From Verrucomicrobiales bacterium (GTDB lineage Bacteria > Verrucomicrobiota > Verrucomicrobiia > Verrucomicrobiales > DEV007): 64,000 nucleotides of DNA. The position numbers and the translations under genes were made by a program. The stretch is from the NCBI GenBank assembly GCA_016795505.1, contig JAEUHH010000010.1, positions 1-64,000 on the forward strand, given 5' to 3'. The notes below the pieces were generated by a model that was not told where the DNA came from, did not search any database, and was given only the letters and a program-made list of their open reading frames with translations. Positions 43,927-52,300 of the stretch are shown in pieces (positions within the stretch are counted from its first letter, which is position 1; every line of letters starts with the position of its first letter).

Positions 43927-44964
43927 ATGTCATTGAGAACGCTTCCCCGGACTGACCCGACTGCCATCCTGCGGTACCGCGATGGGATCTATGCTGTCGA
44001 TTTGCTGACAGCTGCCATCGTAGAGTTCGATTTTTTCACCCGCCTTGAGGACGAGCCCGGATGCCTCGAGGAGATCTGCGAACGCCTCGGTTGGGCACCG
44101 CGTCCCGCCGATGTGCTGATCACCCTGGCCAAAGCCAATGGTTTTGTGTCCGAAGGGCCAGAGGGGACCATCCGCACCACCGCCCTGGCTCGTGAGCATC
44201 TGTGCAGCCGGTCGCCGTGGTCCCTGCGGGGCTACTTCGAGTCCCTCAAAGATCGGCAGGTGGCGCGTGACTTCGTCCAGGTGTTGCAGACGGGCAAGCC
44301 GGCCCATTGGAGCGGGCACGATGAAGCGGAGGCCGATTGGCACGGGGCGATGCAGAGCGAAGAGTTTGCCACCGCATTTACCGAAGCGATGGATTGCCGT
44401 GGCGTGTTTCTCGGCAAGGTTCTGGCTGATCAACTGGCCGGCGAGCTGACTGGTCGTCGCCGGGTGCTCGACATCGGCGGAGGCTCAGGCGTCTATGCCT
44501 GTGCGCTCGCCGCGAATCAGCCTCACCTCACTGGCGCGGTGATGGAGCAGGCGCCGGTCGATGCCTTGGCAAAGCGGAAGATCGCCGAGCGTGGCTTGGC
44601 GGATCGCGTTGAAGTGATCACGGGCGACATGTTCGCCGGCAAATGGCCCACGAATGCCGAGGTTCATCTTTTTTCCAACGTGATGCACGATTGGGACATC
44701 CCCCAGATCCAGCAATTGCTCGCGCACTCGGCCGCTTCACTGGCCTCTGGTGGCATCGTCGTGATTCACGAAACCTTCCTCAACGGGGAGAAAACCGGAC
44801 CGCTCCCTGTGGCCGAGTATTCCTGCATCCTGATGCACTCCACCCAGGGTCGCTGCTACAGCATCACGGAGATGGCGCGGCTCCTGGAGGACGCCGGATT
44901 TGTCCGTCCCCGATACGTTGACACCGCTGGCGACCGCGGGGCGGTCATAGCCGAGAAAGCCTGA
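43927..44964 (+). CDS. O-methyltransferase of the family-2 (COMT-like) type
   Basis: The 345-aa protein has an N-terminal winged-helix dimerisation domain (LEEICERLGWAPRPADVLIT) and the AdoMet-binding core with VLDIGGGSGVYACALA (motif I), then VHLFSNVMHDWD, ALASGGIVVIHETFL-like and the C-terminal LLEDAGFVRPRY. This plan is shared by small-molecule O-methyltransferases such as hydroxyneurosporene and catechol/antibiotic methyltransferases. The His of MHDWD is the usual catalytic base position. The substrate is unknown; the preceding SDR gene could belong to the same pathway. Confidence 0.88.
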   Translation: MSLRTLPRTDPTAILRYRDGIYAVDLLTAAIVEFDFFTRLEDEPGCLEEICERLGWAPRPADVLITLAKANGFVSEGPEGTIRTTALAREHLCSRSPWSLRGYFESLKDRQVARDFVQVLQTGKPAHWSGHDEAEADWHGAMQSEEFATAFTEAMDCRGVFLGKVLADQLAGELTGRRRVLDIGGGSGVYACALAANQPHLTGAVMEQAPVDALAKRKIAERGLADRVEVITGDMFAGKWPTNAEVHLFSNVMHDWDIPQIQQLLAHSAASLASGGIVVIHETFLNGEKTGPLPVAEYSCILMHSTQGRCYSITEMARLLEDAGFVRPRYVDTAGDRGAVIAEKA

Positions 44965-44979
44965 TCAGGAAATCCCGAC

Positions 44980-45291
44980 TCACCGGGCTTCCCGCGGCAG
45001 CGGTTGCTGAGTGGAGGCGTCTGGGGCGACATCGGTGCCGCCAGAGGCGAAATAGTAGCCGGCGGCCAGCAAGGCCGTCGTCGCTCCGCCGACATAGAGC
45101 CAGCGCTTCGTGCCGGAACTCCACATCCACGTCGACACCCGCTCCACCAACAGGCTCCGCGAGGACTGGCGCAGCATTTCCCCCCGCTGGCGCTCCTTGA
45201 AAGACTCGGCGAAGCGCTCGTAATAGCCCTCGGGCGGCTGTTCGTAGCGCTTCAGCCGCAGCAGCTTTTGGAGATCCTCGAAATCGCTCAT
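44980..45291 (-). CDS. Small single-pass membrane protein, candidate anti-sigma partner
   Basis: The 103-aa protein has a charged N-terminal helix region (FEDLQKLLRLKRYEQPPEGYYERF), one transmembrane segment (WLYVGGATTALLAAGYYFA) near residue 75 and a short periplasmic tail. It follows the ECF sigma-factor gene on the same strand after 56 bp. Small membrane proteins in this place are often anti-sigma factors. The classical zinc HxxxCxxC motif is absent, so the role is inferred from context only. Confidence 0.7.
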   Translation of the reverse strand: MSDFEDLQKLLRLKRYEQPPEGYYERFAESFKERQRGEMLRQSSRSLLVERVSTWMWSSGTKRWLYVGGATTALLAAGYYFASGGTDVAPDASTQQPLPREAR

Positions 45292-45347
45292 GAAGTCCGT
45301 GGGAATGAGTTGGCCGGAAAGGCGGGGTGAGGAGGAGGGAGCCGCTT

Positions 45348-45971
45348 TCAGCGGCGAAATTCCTCGAGGAAGTTCTGCAATTGTTGGTGGGCGTAAAACA
45401 GCCGGGATCTCACCGTGCCTTCGGAGATGCCGAGGATGCGAGCGATTTCGCCGTGGGGGAGGCCCTGAATGTCGTGCATCGTGACCACCGTCCGGTGGTT
45501 TTCTGACAGCCGCTGCATGGCGGCGTTCAATCTTTGCTGCAACTCGTGCAGGTTTGCCTCGCGCACCGGATCGGACTTCGAGGTCGCTTCGATGAATTCC
45601 TCGTCGTTCTCAATAGCCAGGTCGAGGTCATCCAGGCTCAGTTTTCGATGGCGCCCCCGCTTCCGCAGGTGATTGAGAGTCATATTCACCGCGATGGAGT
45701 AGATCCAGGTGTAGAATGCCGAGCGGCCTTGGAACCGCTTCAAGGACCGGTAGGCCTTGGCAAAGACCTCCTGCAGCAGGTCATGGGTGTCCTCGCGGTT
45801 CGAGGTCATGTGGTAGATCAGCCCGTAGAGACGAGGGGTGTACTTCACAACCAATTCGTCAAAGGCGGTCGTGTCGCCCTGCCGGGCCCGCTCCACCAGT
45901 GCCGCATCGTCCTGAGCCGCGCCGCTGGCGGCGGCGGGAGCGAGGGCGGTGACGGGTGGTTCGGCGCTCAT
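45348..45971 (-). CDS. ECF-type RNA polymerase sigma factor
   Basis: The 207-aa protein has region 2 (AFDELVVKYTPRLYGLIYHMT, DLLQEVFAKAYRSLKRF, WIYSIAVNMTLNHLRKR) and region 4 with the helix-turn-helix (HGEIARILGISEGTVRSRL). This is the sigma-70 extracytoplasmic-function (RpoE-like) family. The N-terminal 25 residues are Ala-rich and not conserved. The start is preceded, on its coding strand, by a run of ten C only four bases before the ATG, in the place of a Shine-Dalgarno sequence. A small membrane protein gene follows. Target promoters are not known. Confidence 0.92.
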   Translation of the reverse strand: MSAEPPVTALAPAAASGAAQDDAALVERARQGDTTAFDELVVKYTPRLYGLIYHMTSNREDTHDLLQEVFAKAYRSLKRFQGRSAFYTWIYSIAVNMTLNHLRKRGRHRKLSLDDLDLAIENDEEFIEATSKSDPVREANLHELQQRLNAAMQRLSENHRTVVTMHDIQGLPHGEIARILGISEGTVRSRLFYAHQQLQNFLEEFRR

Positions 45972-45975
45972 GCAA

Positions 45976-45985
45976 GGGGGGGGGG
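45976..45985 (-). promoter_or_regulatory. C10 homopolymer directly before the sigma-factor start
   Basis: Ten G on the plus strand (ten C on the coding strand) separated from the ATG of the sigma factor by four bases. Such tracts slip easily during replication and can alter spacing or translation. No other ribosome-binding sequence is visible. Confidence 0.5.
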
Positions 45986-46071
45986 CAATGCGTGAGCCGT
46001 AACCATGGCGGCATCACCCGGCCCTGACAAACGGGAAAGAGCCGCCGGCTCCTCCCGGCGGTAAAGGGCGC

Positions 46072-46353
46072 TCAGAGGATCTCGTAGCGGGCCGATTCCT
46101 TCGACTCCCAAAGCGTCGGCGCGACCGCGAACCAGCGTTTGAAGTGTTCGCTGTCGAGATGGGCCTGAATGGCCGCCGCATCGTCGTAGATCTCGTAGAT
46201 GGCGAACTGCGTCGGATCGTCCAGGCGTCGGGAGTACTCCCACTTCCGGCAGCCCGGCTCTTGGTTCGAGTGCTTCGCATTGTCCGCCAGCGCCTCCAGT
46301 AGCTGGTCGACGCATTCGGGCTTGGCTTTGATCTGGACGATGATGGCGAGCAT
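46072..46353 (-). CDS. Antibiotic biosynthesis monooxygenase (ABM) domain protein
   Basis: The 93-aa protein has the dimeric alpha-beta barrel pattern: LAIIVQIKAKPECVDQLLEAL, EPGCRKWEYSRRLDDPTQFAIYEIYDD, and HLDSEHFKRW. Members include quinol monooxygenases such as YgiN and heme-degrading relatives; the reaction cannot be told. The start at 46353 fits the usual family start. It follows the polyprenyl synthetase gene on the same strand with about 160 bp between, where a two-unit heptamer repeat (46373-46386) lies. Confidence 0.85.
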   Translation of the reverse strand: MLAIIVQIKAKPECVDQLLEALADNAKHSNQEPGCRKWEYSRRLDDPTQFAIYEIYDDAAAIQAHLDSEHFKRWFAVAPTLWESKESARYEIL

Positions 46354-46511
46354 TTTGGGAAGAATGGTTGCTGGATCTTGGATCTTGAGTAGCTGGGTTT
46401 CGCCTGGTTTTAGGAGAAAAGGATCGTCAATACGCCGGAGTGGCGGGGTAGGGGAGGTCAGAGAGCGGGGCGGGAGATACCGAAAAATCAATCCGCCCCA
46501 GAAAAGCAAAC

Positions 46512-48257
46512 TCACGCCCCGACCAACGCTTCTTCCTCTTCCCGGACACCATTTTTCACTTCGAACTCACGGCACCAGCCTTTGATCTCGAGATCGTTGA
46601 AGATCTTGCCCATTACCCGGCGCAGCAGGCCTTTCAGGTTCGCGTTGTCGAGTTCAGCGAGGGAGCGCACGGCCGCATCCTTGTAGGTTTCCAGCAGCAA
46701 CAGGCACTTCTCGTCGGCTTCGAGGTCGTGGGCCAGTTGGCGCACTTTGTGGAGCGCGATGCCCTCCAATTCCTCATGACTCCACAGGGAGTCGAGCAGC
46801 GACTTGTCGTCGCCCTTGGCCCGTTCGCGGGCTACTGCCAGCAGCACGCTGGGACGCATCTGGGAGAGGGCGTTCTCGCCCGCGTCGGCCCCGAGATCGT
46901 CCATGTCGTCGCGGATCTGGTAGGCGATGCCGAGATTCTCCGAGTACTGGTGCAGCACATCGGCCACCTCGGCGAGCTTTCCCGCATAGCTGGCGCCCAG
47001 TTTGAGAGCTACTTCGAAGGCGGGAGCGGTCTTTTGGCGGAAAATCTCCAGCACCTGCTTCGACTGGAGCGGTTCCGGATGGCGTGCCCAGAGGAGTTCG
47101 GCGCCCTGACCGCGGCAGAGTTCGCGCTGCCCCACCGATGCGGCCAGCAGCATCTCGGTCTTTTGCGCATCGGTGGAGGCGCATTCTCCGATGAGCCGGT
47201 AGCCCTCGCCGATCAGCAGGTCGCCGGCATTCAGCGCCACCGGCACGCCGTGCTCGGCGTGCAGGGTGGGCTGGCCGTAGCGGCCGAAGTCCTCGTCCTC
47301 GATGTCGTCGTGGATCAGTGACGCCTTGTGGAAACACTCCACTGCCAGAGCGATCCGCTGGATGTCCTCCGGGATCGGCTCTCCGCGGTCCTCGCGCAGG
47401 GCCTGGTAGGTTGCCACTGTCAGGAAGGGCCGCCAGCGTTTGCCGTCGCGGGCCAGCCACTCGCGGGCCAGGCGCTCGCTTTCGCCCTCGGCCGGGCCCA
47501 TGATGCGGTCAATCGCCTCCGGCGTGAACCAACCGCGCACATCGTCGTGCAGGGCATTCAGGTTCAGCCGCCGGGTGGTGTCGTCGCTGGTCAGGTGGAT
47601 GTATTCCCACACCCAGTCGATGTCGACGGTGGTATTGATGCAGTCGTCCTGGAGCAGCGGCACCGCGATCGACGGGATCGCCGCCGCCTCGACGTAGGGG
47701 AAGGTGCGCTCCAGCACCGGCAGGCAGGAAATGCCCACGATCGCCTCGATCTGGCCGGTCTGGATGAGTGACATCACGATGGCCGATCCCTCCGCGACCA
47801 GCACCGCGTAGCCGAGGCGTTCGGCTTCGTTTTGGAAATCCTGGATCGAGCATAGGCCGCATTGCTTGCAGAGCAGGCCGAACTCGTCGAAGGGCGCCGG
47901 ACATTTTTCCTCCACCCGCAGGCATTTCGGCATCAGGAGCAGCCGCCGCTCATAGGGGATGGCGGCGAGCGTCTCCCGCCACATTTCGTTGTTCAGGCAG
48001 ACGGCCGTGTAGTGCAGGTGGATCTCCGGGAGCCCCGTTTCGGCCAGAATGCGCCGGGCGTGGACCTCCAACTCATCGAGCGGCATCGGGGGCACCGGGT
48101 TCTCCCGTTCGATATAGTCGCGGATGGTGGCCAGCACGCGGTCCCGCTCCGCCTTGGTCTGGGGAATATTCTTTTTCGGCGGCCGGAAGCGCGTCGTGGT
48201 GAGCGGTACCGGCTTGGGGATTTTGACTGTCTGGATCTGATCGACAGGAGCGGACAT
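46512..48257 (-). CDS. DUF116 and polyprenyl diphosphate synthase fusion
   Basis: The 581-aa protein combines two parts. Residues about 30-240 form a DUF116-like domain with Cys at 112, 119, 130, 133 and 136 (KCLRVEEKC, LLCKQCGLC), a pattern suited to bind iron-sulfur or zinc. From about 260 a trans-isoprenyl diphosphate synthase follows, with HDDIEDED (first Asp-rich motif), GRYGQPTLH and DDMDDLG (second Asp-rich motif). The synthase should condense isopentenyl diphosphate into a C15-C40 chain. The N-terminal partner may regulate or feed it. The 581-aa length is well above the usual 300-350 aa of synthases. Confidence 0.88.
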   Translation of the reverse strand: MSAPVDQIQTVKIPKPVPLTTTRFRPPKKNIPQTKAERDRVLATIRDYIERENPVPPMPLDELEVHARRILAETGLPEIHLHYTAVCLNNEMWRETLAAIPYERRLLLMPKCLRVEEKCPAPFDEFGLLCKQCGLCSIQDFQNEAERLGYAVLVAEGSAIVMSLIQTGQIEAIVGISCLPVLERTFPYVEAAAIPSIAVPLLQDDCINTTVDIDWVWEYIHLTSDDTTRRLNLNALHDDVRGWFTPEAIDRIMGPAEGESERLAREWLARDGKRWRPFLTVATYQALREDRGEPIPEDIQRIALAVECFHKASLIHDDIEDEDFGRYGQPTLHAEHGVPVALNAGDLLIGEGYRLIGECASTDAQKTEMLLAASVGQRELCRGQGAELLWARHPEPLQSKQVLEIFRQKTAPAFEVALKLGASYAGKLAEVADVLHQYSENLGIAYQIRDDMDDLGADAGENALSQMRPSVLLAVARERAKGDDKSLLDSLWSHEELEGIALHKVRQLAHDLEADEKCLLLLETYKDAAVRSLAELDNANLKGLLRRVMGKIFNDLEIKGWCREFEVKNGVREEEEALVGA

Positions 48258-48542
48258 GGTGAGACGTAGGGGAGTGGGGCTGACGTTGAGGCTGGGCGGG
48301 ATGGAGCAAACGTCCGGTCGGGCCGCGGGACGAGCGCGGAACGACCTCTAGAGCCGGTAGCGTGGCCGGAAAAGTCCCCCCGATCAAGGGAAACCCTGCG
48401 GCGTGATGAGGGGAAAGAGACCGTCGCCGGGGGTGGGGCGCCCGGATGCTCACGCACGCCGCCGGGCATCGCCTGTAGCAGCCGTTGACGGGTTTTGCAC
48501 TGGGAGGGGGGGAGCGGCTCCGGGTGGTAGATCTGTCCTGCC
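48258..48542. other. Divergent intergenic region without recognised gene
   Basis: The spacer between the polyprenyl synthetase gene and the GntR-type regulator is 409 bp in all. Its left part has normal GC and no gene, hairpin or motif that I can support; its right part holds the 22-bp repeat and the GntR operator-like repeat. Confidence 0.5.
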
Positions 48543-48543
48543 C

Positions 48544-48588
48544 CGATCAGACCCTGTTGCATCGGCGATCAGACCCTGTTGCATCGGA
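48544..48588. repeat. 22-bp repeat, two near-identical units
   Basis: GATCAGACCCTGTTGCATCG occurs twice (48545 and 48567, period 22 bp). These are the cleanest copies of the family and define its consensus. The element lies in the divergent promoter region of the GntR-type regulator. Confidence 0.9.
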
Positions 48589-48641
48589 AATCCGCCCGCA
48601 CGCGATTGCGTGCCAGATCCGGGTGGAGCTGTTGCGAGTTT

Positions 48642-48663
48642 TGGTATACTGAAACGGTATACC
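48642..48663 (+). promoter_or_regulatory. Candidate operator of the GntR-type regulator
   Basis: GGTATAC (48643-48649) and GGTATACC (48656-48663) form a repeated, internally palindromic GTATAC with 13-bp centre spacing, ending three bases before the regulator's ATG. FadR/FCD-subfamily GntR proteins bind short palindromes with TNGTNNNACNA-like form near their own promoters, so self-regulation is likely. Confidence 0.5.
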
Positions 48664-48666
48664 GAA

Positions 48667-49329
48667 ATGGAGACGACGCCTGTTTCATCCACGCTCGCAG
48701 AAGCCGCCGCCGCGAGGCTGCGGTCCGAGATCGTCTCTGGCGAGTTGCCATCCGGTGCGCGTCTCGCCGAGGCGGTGGTGGCGCAGCGGCTCGGCGTCAG
48801 CCGGGTGCCGGTGCGCGAGGCACTCGTATTGCTCGAACGCGAAGGGCTGGTCGAGTTCACCGCGACAGGTCGGGCTTGTGTGAAGGCGCTATCGCCGCGT
48901 GATTTCGAGGAAATTTTCGTGCTTCGACTCGCCCTCGAGCCGGTCGCGGCGAGGCTGGCAGCTCCGACGCTGAAGTCGGACATGGCGCGACTGGAAGATA
49001 ACCTAGCCGCGACGCGGGAGGCGCGGAGCCTGCGCGAGGTCACCACGCTCGATCTCGAATTCCACGAAATCATCATCGCCGCCTCCGCGAACAGCCGACT
49101 GCTGCGGCTCTGGTGTTCGCTGCGGAGCGAACTCGAGCTGTGGCTGGGCGGTCTCCAGCGCTCGAAGCAGATCCAGACCAGCGCCACGCAGCCGGAGACC
49201 GTGGCCAGCCACGAAGAGATCGTGCGGGGATTCCGAACGGGAACGCCCGCGGACTGCGAGCGGCTCATGCGCCGCCACATCCTCGGCTGGCGCGAGTGGC
49301 TGCCCACCCCTGAGGAGATGGAACCATGA
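48667..49329 (+). CDS. GntR family regulator, FCD (FadR) subfamily
   Basis: The 220-aa protein has an N-terminal winged helix (LRSEIVSGELPSGARLAE, RLGVSRVPVREALVLLEREG) and a C-terminal FCD helical domain (EIFVLRLALEPVAARLA; metal-ligand candidates in DLEFHE and SHEEI plus MRRHI). FCD members sense small acids or sugar acids. The start at 48667 follows the palindromic repeat; longer frames run into repeats. Its stop overlaps the start of the large cytochrome gene (ATGA), so it is the first gene of the following operon and probably controls it. Confidence 0.9.
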   Translation: METTPVSSTLAEAAAARLRSEIVSGELPSGARLAEAVVAQRLGVSRVPVREALVLLEREGLVEFTATGRACVKALSPRDFEEIFVLRLALEPVAARLAAPTLKSDMARLEDNLAATREARSLREVTTLDLEFHEIIIAASANSRLLRLWCSLRSELELWLGGLQRSKQIQTSATQPETVASHEEIVRGFRTGTPADCERLMRRHILGWREWLPTPEEMEP

Positions 49330-52300
49330 TCCGCCACTTCGCCATTTTCGGCCTGTTGACCGCCGTCTCCGCGAACGCCGTGGAGATGTCGGCGGAGGTG
49401 CGTGCCGTCTTTACGAACCATTGCCTGAGTTGCCACTCGACCGAGAAACAGAAGGGCGAACTCGATCTCGAGACCTCGGACATCGCCACCGACCCGGATG
49501 TCTGGGAAAATGTGATCGACCAGATCCTCCATGGCGAGATGCCGCCGAAGAAGGAAAAGCAGCCTTCCGAAGCGGAGAAGGAGCAACTCATAGGCTGGGT
49601 CAAAAAATCGCTCGACGAGATCGCCCTCGCCAATGCCGGGGATCCCGGGCCGGTCGTGCTGCGTCGCCTTTCCAACCACGAATACACCTACACTCTGCGC
49701 GATCTCACCGGAGTCGATTCGCTCGATCCGGCCCGCGAGTTTCCCGTCGACGGGGCAGCGGGGGAGGGGTTCACGAATGCGGGCGCGGCGCTCGTGATGT
49801 CGCCGGCGCTGCTGACGAAGTATCTCGACGCGGCGAAGGAGGTGGCCGCTCACCTTGTCCTCGTGCCGGATGGTATCCGCTTTTCGCCGAGTGATTCACC
49901 GCAGGATTGGACCGGCGAAACGCTCGCGCGGATCCGGACGATCTACGCGAAACACACCACTTCGGGCGAGGCGGGCGCCACCGTCGCACAGGGGATCCAA
50001 CTCGACACCGGAACGGGCAGCGGACGGCTGCCGCTCGGCGGATATCTCGATGCCTTGCAGGGACGGGGAAGCGACGAAGGCCTGAGTCCCAAGTATCTCG
50101 GCATCCTCCGCGAAGCGCTCGAGGGAACGACCCCTTCGCTGCTGCTCGATCCGCTGCGGACGAAGTATCGCGGCAAGTCGCTCGTCGCCGCCGACATCGA
50201 ACCCTGGCAACAGGTCCTCTGGCGCTTTGCCAACGTCGGTCACATCGGCAAGGAAAACGGTCCGAAGGCCTGGCAGGAGCCGGTGACGCCACTCACTGCG
50301 CGCCACGAGATGCGGGTCAAACTCGACTCGGATCGCGATGTGACGCTCTACCTCGCCACGAGCGATGCGGGCGATGGGACGGAAGGCGACGAGGTCGTCT
50401 GGGAAAATCCTCGCCTCGTCTCGGCGGGGAGGCCCGAACTGCCGATCGGTGACCTGCCCACCTTGGTGAAGCATCTCGAGACGCAGCGGGCGAGGATCCT
50501 CGCGAACACGGAAGCCTGCCTGAATGCGATCGCGGGTGGAGGCGAGGCCGATCCGGAGTTGATGGCGGCGTGGCGGGAATACCTCGGCTTCGGCACGACG
50601 ACGCTGGAGCCGCTCCTCACCAAGCAGATGAAAAGCACGCCCGACTACGATTTCATCAAGGGCTGGACCGGCGATCAGGCCCTGAGCGTGCTGGCGAATT
50701 CCTCCGATGCGACCGTGCGCACTCCGGGAGTGATGAAGGCGCACAGTGTCGCAACCCATCCTTCGCCATCGCGCGCCGCGGTGATCGCGTGGCGTTGCGA
50801 GACGGGAGGCCGATTCCGCATCGCGGGGGATGTCACCGACGCGCATCCGGAATGCGGCAACGGCGTCACCTGGACGCTCGAGGTGCGCCGCGGCCACACG
50901 AGCGAGGTCCTCGCGAAAGGGGAGACGAAGGGCGCGACGGTGTTTCCGTTGGGGCCGTTCGAGGACGTTCGTGTCGAGCCTAGTCAGGTCGTCGCGCTGG
51001 TGATCGGTCCGCGCGAGGGCAATCACGTCTGCGATCTCACCGGGGTGAACCTTTCGATCGGAGACGGTTCGAAAACCTGGGATCTGGCGAAGGACGTTTC
51101 GCCAGACATTCTCGCCGGCAATCCGCATGGCCCGTGGCATTTCCTCAGCCAGCCCGCCAGCCTCGAAGCCGCGCGCGATGTGCCGGGGCCGGTGGCGGAG
51201 TGGCGGAAGCAGCCTTCGCCGGAACGCGCGGCCAAGGTGCGCGAGTTTCTGGAGAAGGAGTTTCCCCTGAACTCGCCGCTGCTGAGGCCTTTCCTCTCGA
51301 AACGGCCGGACTCGTCCAGCTCGTCGGACTTGACCGCGAAAGCGCCCTCGGTCCTCGAGATCCAGATTCCCGCCGCGCTCGCGAAGGGCGCGGAGTTCGT
51401 CGTCACCGGCCGGCTGGCGTCGCCGAAGTCCGGCAGCGTGCAGATGCGGGTGCTCACGGAAAAGCCCGACACGAGCACCACTCTCGTCGCGGGTCAGGCG
51501 GCTTCGGCGCTGAAGCCGGGTCAATGGAGCGACAACAATCTCGTCACCCAGCACAGCGCCCCGGTCATCGTGAACGACGGCAGCGAGGCGCGGGCGCGGT
51601 TTGAAAAGGCGTTCGAGGAGTTCCGGGCGCTCTTTCCCATCGCCCTTTGTTACACCCGCATCGTTCCGGTGGACGAGGTCGTCACCCTGACCCTCTTCTA
51701 TCGGGAGGATGACCCTCTTCGGTCGCTCATGCTTTCCGACGACGAGGCTCGCGAACTCGACCGGCTCTGGGCGGAATTGCTCTTCGTGAGCGAGGCGCCC
51801 CTGAAGCAGGTCGATGTCTTCGAGCAGCTCTTCCAATACGCGACCCAGGATGCGAAACCCTCCGCCTTCGAGCCGATGCGTGCGCCGATTCTCGCGGCGG
51901 CGGCGCGGTTCAAACAGCAACAGAAGGCCGCCGACGCGATCCAGCGCGAGGCGGTGATCGACTTTGCCGCCAAGGCCTGGCGGCGGCCTTTGACGGAGGC
52001 GGAGAAAACGTCGCTCCGGTCCTTTCCCCCGCGTTTGATGCTGGTTCGGGTCCTGACCTCGCCGGCCTTTCTCTATCGCGGGGAGCAGGCCCGCGAGACA
52101 ACGGGCCCCGTCACGGACTGGGAGCTCGCGACCCGGCTGAGTTATTTTCTCACCTCCTCGGCTCCCGATGAAGAACTGCGCGCCGCCGCCGCAGCGGGAA
52201 CGCTGCGTGATGACAAGGTCCTCGCGGCTCAGGCGCGGCGTTTGTTGAAGACGGACCGGGTCCGGCGCCTCGCGACCGAGTTCGGCTGCCAGTATCTTCA

